Of a stretch of DNA of 50,348 nt, positions 1 through 7,107 are shown in pieces; position 1 is the stretch's first letter, and each line of letters starts with the position of its first letter. Position numbers and translations under genes: made by a program. The notes under the pieces are model-generated. The model did not search any database. It had not been told where the DNA came from and saw nothing but the letters and a program-made list of their open reading frames with translations. This DNA comes from Agrococcus sediminis (lineage in GTDB: Bacteria > Actinomycetota > Actinomycetes > Actinomycetales > Microbacteriaceae). The stretch lies in NCBI RefSeq assembly GCF_007923295.1, contig NZ_VOIR01000001.1, positions 1 to 50,348 of the forward strand, read 5' to 3'.

Positions 1-475
1 TGCGCCAGCCGCCTCCATCCGGGATGCGGCCGAGCTTCTTGATGTCGACGTGGACCAGCTGGCCCGGCGCGGTCGCCTCGTAGCGGATCGGTGTCGGCCG
101 CCGGGCCGGCAGCCCGGTCGCCTGATCGAGATGCGCCAGCGGCGGCATCCGGTAGCGGTGCAGCACCCGACCGACGGTCGAGCGCGGAACGCCTAAGTGG
201 TAGCCGATGCGGTGCGGACCCCAGCGGCGGGAGAACCGCAGGCTCACGATCCGATGCTCCAGGCGCATTGGCGTCCGGCCCGGCGACGAGCCCGGCCGGG
301 ACGAGCGGTCCGTCATCGGCTCGCCCTCGCGGAACCGGCGCGACCACCGCGACGCTGTCGCCGGAGACACCTGGAACCGCTCCGCAGCGCGCCGGACCGG
401 CCAGCCCTGCTCGACGATCAGCCGAGCCAGCCGCTCCCTCCCGACCGCAGTCAAAGGAGCATTAGCGTGAACCAT
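1..475 (-). CDS. IS481-family transposase, N-terminal 158 residues (cut by window edge)
   Basis: This is the N-terminal part of an integrase-type (DDE) transposase that would move the surrounding insertion sequence. The visible protein starts MVHANAPLTAVGRERLARL and has a helix-turn-helix (VRRAAERFQVSPATASRW, about residues 27-44). A second HTH-like segment follows (GYHLGVPRSTVGRVLHRYR, about residues 87-105). It ends in HVDIKKLGRIPDGGGWR, whose Asp is the first acidic residue of the DDE triad in this family. The ATG at 475-473 follows GGAGG by six bases, and that Shine-Dalgarno sequence lies inside a 12-bp inverted repeat. The rest of the gene lies beyond base 1, so integrity cannot be judged. 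Confidence 0.9.
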   Translation of the reverse strand, partial: MVHANAPLTAVGRERLARLIVEQGWPVRRAAERFQVSPATASRWSRRFREGEPMTDRSSRPGSSPGRTPMRLEHRIVSLRFSRRWGPHRIGYHLGVPRSTVGRVLHRYRMPPLAHLDQATGLPARRPTPIRYEATAPGQLVHVDIKKLGRIPDGGGWR

Positions 476-532
476 GAAGGCCTCCGTTTGGACGAGTGAG
501 CTTGGTAACCCACATCCTCCACGGAGGCCTTC
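476..532 (-). promoter_or_regulatory. Inverted repeat that buries the transposase ribosome-binding site
   Basis: GAAGGCCTCCGT (476-487, plus strand) and ACGGAGGCCTTC (521-532) are perfect 12-bp inverted copies separated by 33 bases. In the leftward transcript the 3' arm contains the GGAGG Shine-Dalgarno sequence and ends directly at the ATG. Any transcript entering from outside the element would carry both arms and could hide the ribosome-binding site. A transcript starting within the loop would lack the 5' arm and be translatable. IS10 and IS50 are known to block read-through expression this way; its use here is inference. Confidence 0.6.
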
Positions 533-585
533 ACTCAACCCGAGCGTTCACAACCTCCCGGGGAAGTACACCTAGGCGCTCGCGG

Positions 586-1749
586 CTAGCGCAGCACGGC
601 CTCGGCACGCTCGAGCAGCTGCTGCGCCGACGAGTTGCCGCGGTCGTCGCCGCGCCCCGCGTTGGCGAGCGCGTGCCCGAGCAGGTGCGTCGCCGCGATC
701 GCCGCGACGCGCGCGTCGCCGTGCCAGCCGGCCTGCAGCTCGTCGGCGAACGCGGCGAGCGCCGCCCCGGCGGGCGTACCGGGCGTGCGCTCGACGGCGC
801 TGACGACGACGTGCCCGAAGAGCGCGCCGCGGTCGTCGGCCGGGTCGCCGAGCCCCGCGGTGTCGATGTCGAGGATGCCCGTGATGCGCGAGGGGTCGTC
901 CTCGGCCACGAAGATCTGGCCGAGGTGCAGGTCGCCGTGGATCGTCACCGGGCGCGGCACGGGCGTCGCCGCGTAGCGCTCGTGCACGATGCGCGCGAGC
1001 CTCGCGGTCTGCCGCGCGAAGACCGGCGCCGTCTCCTCCATGCGCTCGGCGTACCAGTCGACGCGGCGCGCGAGCGACTCGCGCGCGCCGATCGCCGCGG
1101 GCACCGTGGCGATGTGCTGCGTGAGCTCGTCGAGCCCCCGGGCGAAGCGGACGCGGTCGATGCGCTCGAAGACCTCGATGGCCGGCACGCCCGGCAGCTC
1201 GCCGAGCAGCACGAGGCCGGCGTCCGAGAAGCCGAGCGTGCGCGGCACGGGCACGCCGGCGGCGCGGAAGCGCTCGTGCAGGTCGTGGATGGTCGAGGCG
1301 AGCGACGGGTGCACGACCTTCGCGAACCAGCGCTCGTCGGCGGTGTCGACGCGCAGCACCGCGCGCTTGCCGGGCCGGTAGGCCTCCATGCGCAGCTTCG
1401 CGCCCTCGGCGGCGATGCCGAACTTCGCCAGCACGACGCCCGCGGCCTCGGGGTAGGAGACGGCCGGGAGCGACGGCAGCGCGGGGTCCTGCGGGTACGC
1501 CCACGCGGTCAGGCGACGGCCCGAGGCGTCGACGAGCTCGACGGTGTGCTCGTCGACCGGGGCGCCCGGCGACGTGTTCACGTAGATGGTGACGCGCTCG
1601 ATCGTGTCGTCGGGCGTGCGCACTCCGCAGGAGTAGCCGATGATGAAGCCGTCGTTGACCGGCTCCACATCCTTCTGCGCGAAGTCGACGAGCTCTCGCC
1701 CGCTCTCCGCGACGAGCCGCATGAGCACGGCGGCGGCGTTGTCGAGCAT
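586..1749 (-). CDS. Aminoglycoside phosphotransferase-fold kinase, maltokinase-like
   Basis: A 387-residue small-molecule kinase of the protein-kinase-like APH fold. The catalytic loop reads HGDLHLGQIF (about residue 268), with the catalytic Asp in HGD and Gln where most APH enzymes have Asn. HGDxHLGQ is typical of actinobacterial maltokinases (Pep2/Mak). The metal-binding Asp follows in GILDIDTAGLGD. The N-terminal 150 residues are less conserved. ATG at 1749-1747 was chosen as the first good start; a GTG five codons upstream is possible. The gene diverges from the FUSC gene with a 58-bp gap, and its 3' end lies 15 bp from an IS481 insertion without damage. Maltokinase activity is a guess: no trehalose synthase or GlgE is in view. 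Confidence 0.75.
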   Translation of the reverse strand: MLDNAAAVLMRLVAESGRELVDFAQKDVEPVNDGFIIGYSCGVRTPDDTIERVTIYVNTSPGAPVDEHTVELVDASGRRLTAWAYPQDPALPSLPAVSYPEAAGVVLAKFGIAAEGAKLRMEAYRPGKRAVLRVDTADERWFAKVVHPSLASTIHDLHERFRAAGVPVPRTLGFSDAGLVLLGELPGVPAIEVFERIDRVRFARGLDELTQHIATVPAAIGARESLARRVDWYAERMEETAPVFARQTARLARIVHERYAATPVPRPVTIHGDLHLGQIFVAEDDPSRITGILDIDTAGLGDPADDRGALFGHVVVSAVERTPGTPAGAALAAFADELQAGWHGDARVAAIAATHLLGHALANAGRGDDRGNSSAQQLLERAEAVLR

Positions 1750-1795
1750 GGCCCCATCCAACACCGCCCCCGCTGGGAACGGCGCACGCCGCGCG

Positions 1796-1801
1796 TATCG
1801 T
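1796..1801 (+). promoter_or_regulatory. -10 box TATCGT for a leaderless start at 1808
   Basis: TATCGT is followed by exactly six bases and then the GTG start of the FUSC-family gene. The predicted transcript therefore begins at the start codon. This supports GTG 1808 over upstream candidates. Confidence 0.6.
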
Positions 1802-1807
1802 GGAGCC

Positions 1808-2872
1808 GTGCAGCGGATCGGGCGTCGGTGGTTCGGGCGCCTGCTGAGCGTCGAGCAGGCCTCATGGCTGCAGGTGCTGAAGACCGTGGTCGCGATCGCG
1901 CTCTCGTGGTTCGCCAGCCGCCTGCTGCTGGGCGTCGAGCTGCCGATCTTCGCGGCCATCGCCGCCCTGCTCGTGGTGGCGCCGAGCGTCAACCAGTCGA
2001 TCGGCAAGGGCGTCGAGCGCTCGGGCGGGGTGCTCGGCGGCGTCGTGCTGGCCTGGGTCGCGCACCTGCTGCTGCCGCCCGGGCCGCTCATGGTGCTCGC
2101 GGTGACGATGGTCGCGGTCGTGCTCGCGCGGCTGCTGCGGCTCGCGCCGATGGCGGCGAACCAGCTGCCGATCAGCGCCATGATCCTGCTCGCGCTCGGC
2201 GCCGGCACGGGGCCCCTGTTCGGGTTCGAGCGCGTCGTCGAGACGCTCATCGGTGCCGTCGTCGCGCTGCTCATCAACCTGGCCGTCGTGCCGCCGGTGC
2301 ACCACGAGCCTGCGGAGCGGGCGATGCGCGAGCTCGCGCACGACATCGCCGACGCCTACGACCGCGTCGCACGCGCGCTCACCTCGGACCGGGTCGAGGG
2401 AGCGCGGCTGCTCGAGGACGCGCGGGCGCTGCGCGGGCGCGCGCAGGCCACGCGGGCCGCCATGGACGCGCTCGAGGACTCCACGCGGCTGAACCCCCGC
2501 ACCCGCGCGCTGCGGGAGCGCATCGAGCGCGACGAGCGGCTGCTGCTGAGCCTCACGGTGCTCACGAACCGCGTCATCGGCATGTCGCGCTCGATCGCCG
2601 ACCGCTTCGAGCCGTCGCTCGTCGCCGACGCCACGGTGCAGCGCATCGCCGTCGAGGTGCGCCGGATCGCGCACGAGGTGCGAGCGCTCGTCGACCAGCA
2701 GGCGCTCGACGACGGGCGCACCATGTCGATGCCGGCGCTCGAGGGGCCGGCGCTCACGACGCCGATCGAGGTGCCCGCGCCGCATCCGACCCACTGGGTG
2801 CTCATCGGCGCCCTGCTGGAGGACGTGCGTCAGGCGCGCGAGTCGCTCGAGGCCGGCGCCGACGGCGTGTAG
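1808..2872 (+). CDS. FUSC-family / aromatic acid exporter-like membrane protein
   Basis: A 354-residue membrane protein. About five to six hydrophobic helices fill residues 15-160 (for example VVAIALSWFASRLLLGVELP and VETLIGAVVALLINLAVVPP). A long cytoplasmic helical region rich in Arg and Glu follows. This is the layout of FUSC-type proteins such as aromatic acid exporters, here as a single half-size unit. The GTG start sits six bases after a TATCGT -10 box, so it is read as leaderless. The 3' end overlaps the convergent gene at 2830-3345 by 43 bp. The substrate is unknown, and export of organic acids is only family knowledge. Confidence 0.8.
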   Translation: MQRIGRRWFGRLLSVEQASWLQVLKTVVAIALSWFASRLLLGVELPIFAAIAALLVVAPSVNQSIGKGVERSGGVLGGVVLAWVAHLLLPPGPLMVLAVTMVAVVLARLLRLAPMAANQLPISAMILLALGAGTGPLFGFERVVETLIGAVVALLINLAVVPPVHHEPAERAMRELAHDIADAYDRVARALTSDRVEGARLLEDARALRGRAQATRAAMDALEDSTRLNPRTRALRERIERDERLLLSLTVLTNRVIGMSRSIADRFEPSLVADATVQRIAVEVRRIAHEVRALVDQQALDDGRTMSMPALEGPALTTPIEVPAPHPTHWVLIGALLEDVRQARESLEAGADGV

Positions 2873-3345
2873 GGCACGAGCCACTGCAGGCGCCAGAACT
2901 CCTCGGCCGACAGCTCGAACGAGTGCGTGTCGATCGACACGGCCCGGCGCACCTCGTCGGGGTCGAGGTGCGGGCGGGCGAGGATCGACACCGCGCTCTG
3001 GCCGAGCACCGTCGAGCGGCCGAAGTGGATGGCGACGATGTCGGGCGTCGCGGGCGTGTCGGAGACGACGTAGGCGCTCGACAGCAGCCGGGAGCGCCCG
3101 AGCATCCGCCACGAGAAGTGCCGGCCCGCCCACGTCGCCTCGGCGATCACCTCGCGGTCGCCCTTGTCGGGCCGGTGGTACTCGTAGACCTCGCGCAGCT
3201 GCAGCGGCGAGTTGCGCACGAGCTCGAAGCTCACCCGCGGGTTCTTGCGCTCGGCGTGCGTCCAGTACGGGAACGTCGTCGCGCGGATCGCCCAGGTCCC
3301 CCGCAGGAGGCGGGCGAGCTCGGCGGGATCGGCGACGCGTGACAT
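2830..3345 (-). CDS. Conserved hypothetical protein, possibly a beta-barrel lipid-binding fold
   Basis: 171 residues with no signal peptide or membrane segment. The sequence alternates short beta-type stretches (RVSFELVRN, LQLREVYEYHRP, REVIAEATWAG, HFSWRMLGRSRLL). It ends with a Trp-rich segment (EEFWRLQWLVPY) before a low-complexity tail. The pattern resembles small calycin/lipocalin-like actinobacterial proteins, but I do not recognise the family securely and assign no function. The ATG at 3345 lies six bases after the -10 box TATCCT on the minus strand. The 3' end overlaps the FUSC gene. It diverges from the HD-hydrolase gene with only 34 bp between start codons. Confidence 0.75.
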   Translation of the reverse strand: MSRVADPAELARLLRGTWAIRATTFPYWTHAERKNPRVSFELVRNSPLQLREVYEYHRPDKGDREVIAEATWAGRHFSWRMLGRSRLLSSAYVVSDTPATPDIVAIHFGRSTVLGQSAVSILARPHLDPDEVRRAVSIDTHSFELSAEEFWRLQWLVPYTPSAPASSDSRA

Positions 3346-3351
3346 GCGTTC

Positions 3352-3357
3352 AGGATA
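3352..3357 (-). promoter_or_regulatory. -10 box TATCCT for a leaderless start at 3345
   Basis: On the minus strand TATCCT is followed by GAACGC and then ATG. It is one half of a 34-bp divergent promoter; the -10 box of the opposite gene lies only 10 bp away. Confidence 0.6.
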
Positions 3358-3367
3358 GCCGCGGGGC

Positions 3368-3373
3368 TACGCT
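3368..3373 (+). promoter_or_regulatory. -10 box TACGCT for a leaderless start at 3380
   Basis: TACGCT, six bases, then ATG 3380. Any -35 element would have to lie at the start of the divergent gene, so the two promoters must overlap. Confidence 0.6.
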
Positions 3374-3379
3374 CGCGTC

Positions 3380-3844
3380 ATGGCGACCGGCGACCTGCAG
3401 CACGCGATCCTCGTGGCCACGCGCGCCTACCAGGGCCGCACCGACCGGCAGGGCGAGCCCTACGTGGCCCACGCCATCCGGGTCATGCTCGACGTCGAGG
3501 GCGACGACGCGCGCTCGGTGGCGATCCTGCACGACGTGCTCGAGTGGGGCTCGATCTCGCTGCGCGAGCTGCTCGCCGAGCACTTCCCGCAGCGCATCGT
3601 CGAGGCGGTCGAGGCGATGACCGCGCGCGACGACGAGCCGCTCGAGGGGTTCCTCGAGCGCGTGCGGCGGAGCGAGCTCGCGGTGGCGGTCAAGATCGCC
3701 GACCTCCGCGACAACGCGCTGCCGTGGCGGCTCGACGCGATGCCCGACGCCGCCACCCGCGAGCGGCTGCTCGCGCAGTACCGGCGCTCGGCCGAGCTGC
3801 TCGGCACGAGCCTCGACGAGATCTGCGGCCGCGCGGTCGCGTGA
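3380..3844 (+). CDS. HD-domain phosphohydrolase, RelA/SpoT (Mesh1)-like
   Basis: A 154-residue stand-alone HD hydrolase. The motifs match the hydrolase half of RelA/SpoT proteins: YVAHAIRVM (first His), ILHDVLEW (HD pair, about residues 54-61) and VAVKIADLRDN (about residues 108-118, equivalent to VKLADRLHN). No synthetase, TGS or ACT domain is present, so it could be a small alarmone hydrolase removing the 3' pyrophosphate of (p)ppGpp, or it may act on another nucleotide. The start is fixed by a leaderless-type -10 box. It converges with the last FemAB gene, with seven bases between the stop codons. Confidence 0.8.
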   Translation: MATGDLQHAILVATRAYQGRTDRQGEPYVAHAIRVMLDVEGDDARSVAILHDVLEWGSISLRELLAEHFPQRIVEAVEAMTARDDEPLEGFLERVRRSELAVAVKIADLRDNALPWRLDAMPDAATRERLLAQYRRSAELLGTSLDEICGRAVA

Positions 3845-3851
3845 ACCTCGG

Positions 3852-4934
3852 CTACCAGATGCCCCACGGGCGCCGGCGCACGCGCCGCTCGACGGGCAGC
3901 AGCAGCCGCAGGAACAGCCGGTAGCGCGCCTCGTCGAGCACGAGGTCGTGGCTCGGCAGGTGGTCGACGATCGGGCCGAAGAGGCGCTTGAAGATGCCCG
4001 GGCCGTGCATCCGGTGCGTCTCGTCGTCGGCGCGCCACGACGGCGGCGTCGCGTACGTGTCGTAGACCTCGCGGCCCTGCTCCTTGAACCACTGCATCGC
4101 CGTCCAGCGCAGCAGGTGCGCGCCGCCGCGGATCGCCCGGTCGGGCACGCTCCCGCCGTCCTTGGCCAGTGCGTAGCGGCCGAAGCCGATCATGAACGCC
4201 GACGCCTGCGGGCCGTCGTGCGCGCCGTCGTAGCCGAACCAGAAGTGGCCCTGCCCGCGCTCGCACAGCTCGCCCCACAGCGTGCGGTAGTACGCGTACG
4301 GCTTCATCGTGTCGACGCCCTTGCCGCCGGCGACCGTCTGCATGAGCGCGTACATCTGCTCGTACGTGGCCTCCGAGTGCGGCACCTTCTCGACGCGGTA
4401 CCCGTGCTTGATGGCGTTGCGGATGTGGTTGCGCAGCTTCTTGCTGAAGCCGGCGAAGATGTCGTCGACGTCGGGCCGCAGGTCGACGAGCACCGTGTGG
4501 ATGTTCTGCTGCACCGTGTTCGCCGCGCGGAAGCCGGCCGCGCGCAGCGCCTCGCGCCGCTCCGGCGTGTCGACCTCGTACGGCTCGACCTTGACCGCGA
4601 ATACGCCCTTCGCGACATCGTCGCGGGCCGCGCGCAGCGCATCCGCGATGCCGGGCAGCTCGTCGAAGGCGGCGCCGGGGCCGAGCGGCAGGTACCAGTA
4701 GCGGCCGGCGAGGCTGCGGTGCTCGAGGGCGAGCACGTGCACGGGCCCCGCGCCCTCGGATTCGAGCACGAGGAACACCGGGCGCAGGCGCTCGGTGGCC
4801 TTGAGCTTCGCGTAGGCGAGCCCCTGGGTCCACTGGCCGCCGTCGGGGTTCGCCTCGATGCGGGCGTCCCAGTCGAGCAGCTCGTCCTGCCGGGCTCGGC
4901 GGATCGTCCAGCGGTGGGCGGTTGCGGATGCCAC
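3852..4934 (-). CDS. FemAB/FemX-family peptidoglycan aminoacyltransferase, copy 3
   Basis: 360 residues, third gene of a tandem trio. Family features include the N-terminal pattern WDARIEANPDGGQWTQG (shared with the other two copies as WD-IE-NPDGG), the lipid-fold segment RYWYLPLGP (about residues 78-86), KKLRNHIRNAIKHGYRVE, and the C-terminal acceptor-fold segment YDTYATPPS. FemABX enzymes transfer an amino acid from aminoacyl-tRNA to lipid II or the peptidoglycan stem peptide to build the interpeptide bridge. It starts with GTG seven bases after the stop of copy 2, so it is very likely co-transcribed. The amino acid it transfers cannot be told from sequence. Confidence 0.88.
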   Translation of the reverse strand: MASATAHRWTIRRARQDELLDWDARIEANPDGGQWTQGLAYAKLKATERLRPVFLVLESEGAGPVHVLALEHRSLAGRYWYLPLGPGAAFDELPGIADALRAARDDVAKGVFAVKVEPYEVDTPERREALRAAGFRAANTVQQNIHTVLVDLRPDVDDIFAGFSKKLRNHIRNAIKHGYRVEKVPHSEATYEQMYALMQTVAGGKGVDTMKPYAYYRTLWGELCERGQGHFWFGYDGAHDGPQASAFMIGFGRYALAKDGGSVPDRAIRGGAHLLRWTAMQWFKEQGREVYDTYATPPSWRADDETHRMHGPGIFKRLFGPIVDHLPSHDLVLDEARYRLFLRLLLPVERRVRRRPWGIW

Positions 4935-4941
4935 GGGTCTC

Positions 4942-6003
4942 CTATCGCAGGGCGTCGGTGCCGGGCTTCAGTCGCCACTCGATGCGGCGCACCGCCTGCT
5001 CCCAGAGCCGGTGGCGCACGCCGCGGAGCACGATGTCGAACGACGGCAGGTAGCTGACGACGGGCCCGAACTTCTTCTTGAACTGGCCCACGCCGTGGTA
5101 CCAGTGCGTCTCGTCGTCGAGCTGGTCGGGGCGGGGCGTGCCGCACAGGTCGAAGGCCGACTTGCCGTCGGCCGCGGCGTCCTGCATGGCGCGCCACAGC
5201 AGCAGCGCCGCTCCCCCGGCGATGTGCCGGGTCGGGCGCGAGCCGCCGTCCTTGTAGACGGCGGTGCGGCCGGCGAGCGTGACGAAGATCGCGGCCTGCG
5301 CCTGCCCGGAGTCGTCGTCGTAGCCGAAGTAGAAGCGGCCGTTGCGCGTCTTCGCGAACTCGCCCCAGAAGAGGCGGTAGTAGGCGTACTCGCGCATCGC
5401 TGCGACGCCCTCGCCGCCGTTGATGGTCTTCAGCAGCTCGTAGAAGCGCTCGAAGTCGTGCTCGGTCGCGTCGTGCGCCTCGATGCGCTCGACGCGGTAG
5501 CCCTTGTTCTCGGCGCCGCGGATCGACGAGCGGAGCTTCTTCTGGAAGTCCATGATGAGCTCGTCGCCGCGCGTGAGGTCGAGCACGACCGTGTGGGTGA
5601 GCAGCTGCATGTCGCGGCTGCGCACGGCGCCCGCGCCCTCCATCCGCGCGATGAGCTCGGGGCTCCGCAGCAGGTGCGGCTCGACCTTGATGGCGAGCAG
5701 GCCCGCCTGCCGGCGGCCGAACTCGCGCATCGCCCGCACCATGCCCTCGAGGTCGGCGCACGTCGGGCCGAGCGGCACGTACCAGTAGCGGCCGAGCCAG
5801 ACGGTGCCCTCGTGGGCGAGCGCGTAGACGGTCTCGGCGCCCTCGACGACGAGGAAGCGCGGCTCGAGCCGGTCGTAGCGCTTGATCTCGCCCATGGCCC
5901 GGGCGCCGGTCATGATGCCGCCGTCGGGGTTCTGCTCGATGAGCTCGTCCCAGCGCGCGATCTCGTCGTCGGTCGCGAAGCGGACCGCGGTGGGCGCGCT
6001 CAT
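4942..6003 (-). CDS. FemAB/FemX-family peptidoglycan aminoacyltransferase, copy 2
   Basis: 353 residues, starting MSAPTAVRFATDDEIARWD with its ATG overlapping the stop codon of copy 1 (ATGA), which indicates translational coupling. Shared marks are WDELIEQNPDGGIM, RYWYVPLGP, KKLRSSIRGAENKGYRVER, GGSRPTRHIAGGAALLLWRAM and FDLCGTPRPD. It is closer to copy 1 than to copy 3: both end in a similar HRLWE-VRRIEWRLKPG-D-LR tail, suggesting a recent duplication. Role: addition of a bridge amino acid to the peptidoglycan precursor on the inner membrane face (family knowledge). Confidence 0.88.
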   Translation of the reverse strand: MSAPTAVRFATDDEIARWDELIEQNPDGGIMTGARAMGEIKRYDRLEPRFLVVEGAETVYALAHEGTVWLGRYWYVPLGPTCADLEGMVRAMREFGRRQAGLLAIKVEPHLLRSPELIARMEGAGAVRSRDMQLLTHTVVLDLTRGDELIMDFQKKLRSSIRGAENKGYRVERIEAHDATEHDFERFYELLKTINGGEGVAAMREYAYYRLFWGEFAKTRNGRFYFGYDDDSGQAQAAIFVTLAGRTAVYKDGGSRPTRHIAGGAALLLWRAMQDAAADGKSAFDLCGTPRPDQLDDETHWYHGVGQFKKKFGPVVSYLPSFDIVLRGVRHRLWEQAVRRIEWRLKPGTDALR

Positions 6004-7076
6004 CGCAGCGTGTCCGGGCCGGGCTTCAGGCGCCACTCGACGCGGCGCACGACCGACTCCCACAGGCGGTGCCGCACCGGGTGCAGCACGAGGTCGAACG
6101 ACGGCAGGAAGCTCGTGATCGACCCGAAGCGCAGCTTGAACTGCGCGAGGCCGTGGAACGGATGCGTCGGGTCGTCGGCGCGGTCGGCCGGCGGCGTGCC
6201 GGCGAGGTCGAAGGCGAGCTTGCCCTCGGCGATGCAGTCCTGCATCGCCGTCCACAGCAGCAGCGCCGAGCCGCCGTTGATCTTGCGGTCGGGGCGCGAG
6301 CCGCCGTCCTTGTAGACGGCGGTGCGGCCCGCGGTCGTCACGAAGATGCCGGCCTGCGGCTCGTCCCCGTCGTCGTCGTAGCCGAAGTAGAAGCGCCCCG
6401 TGCCGGCCTCGGTGAAGCGGCCCCAGAACTCGTCGTAGTACGCGCGCTCGCGCATGCCGGCCATGCCCTTGCCGCCCTGCACCGTGAGCATCATCGCGTG
6501 CATGCGGTCGAAGGTCTCGCGGGTGGGCTCTGGGCGCTCGACGCGGTAGCCCTTCTTCGTCGCCCCGCGCACTTGGCGGCGGATCATCTGCGAGAACGAC
6601 GCGAACAGCTCCTCCTCGCCCTGGGCCAGGTCGAGCACGACCGTGTGCGTCATCACCTGCATGTCGCGGCTCTGCTCGAGGCCGAGCGCGACGAGCTCGT
6701 TGATGCGCTCGGGCGATCGCTCGAGGTGCGGCTCGATCTTGACCACCAGCAGTCCCTGCTCGGTGCGGGCGAAGGCGCGGAGGCCCTCGACGACGGCCGC
6801 CATGTCGGTGGCGGTCGGCCCCATCGGCAGGTACCAGTAGCGGCCGAGCGACACCGAGCCCTCGAGGGCGAGGGCGTGGATGCGCTCGGTGCCGCCGCCG
6901 ACCGGAAGGGGCGCGTCGATCACGAGGAAGACGGGCTCGAGGCCGTCGAAGCGCTTCACCTCGGCGAACGCCGTCGACTGCACCATGTGCCCGCCGTCGG
7001 GGTTCGCCTCGATGAGCGCGTCCCAATCGGCGATCTCGTCGGCGGAGGCGCGTCGGACAGCGGCTGCAGCAGGCAT
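6000..7076 (-). CDS. FemAB/FemX-family peptidoglycan aminoacyltransferase, copy 1
   Basis: 358 residues, first gene of the trio. It has WDALIEANPDGGHMVQS near the N terminus, RYWYLPMGP, RRQVRGATKKGYRVER, YKDGGSRPDRKINGGSALL and FDLAGTPPAD. The ATG at 7076 is preceded by a GAGAGG Shine-Dalgarno sequence. A TAGGCT -10 candidate on the minus strand overlaps the stop codon of the upstream EI24 gene (7105-7110), so the trio probably has its own promoter. Three different FemAB enzymes in one operon suggest a bridge of more than one residue or enzymes with distinct amino acid choice. Confidence 0.88.
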   Translation of the reverse strand: MPAAAAVRRASADEIADWDALIEANPDGGHMVQSTAFAEVKRFDGLEPVFLVIDAPLPVGGGTERIHALALEGSVSLGRYWYLPMGPTATDMAAVVEGLRAFARTEQGLLVVKIEPHLERSPERINELVALGLEQSRDMQVMTHTVVLDLAQGEEELFASFSQMIRRQVRGATKKGYRVERPEPTRETFDRMHAMMLTVQGGKGMAGMRERAYYDEFWGRFTEAGTGRFYFGYDDDGDEPQAGIFVTTAGRTAVYKDGGSRPDRKINGGSALLLWTAMQDCIAEGKLAFDLAGTPPADRADDPTHPFHGLAQFKLRFGSITSFLPSFDLVLHPVRHRLWESVVRRVEWRLKPGPDTLR

Positions 7077-7107
7077 GGAACCTCTCGGTGGGGTGGGCCC
7101 GACCAGC

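Larger units (their letters stand above)
1..570 (-). mobile_element. IS481-family insertion sequence, 5' part only
   Basis: The segment carries the start of a transposase gene read leftwards and, beyond it, an apparent element end. On the minus strand the end reads TGTACTTCCCCGGGAGG from position 570 inwards. The flanking bases 571-576 are CCTAGG, which fits the NCTAGN target preference known for IS481 of Bordetella. The other end lies outside the window. The insertion stopped 15 bp short of the stop codon of the neighbouring phosphotransferase, which looks intact. The exact terminal base is inferred from the TGT end and the CTAG context. Confidence 0.75.

Noticed and set aside
496-3342. A 948-codon open frame on the plus strand
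   Set aside because: Arg/Ala-rich shadow of three better-supported genes; no recognisable motif, a result of high GC.
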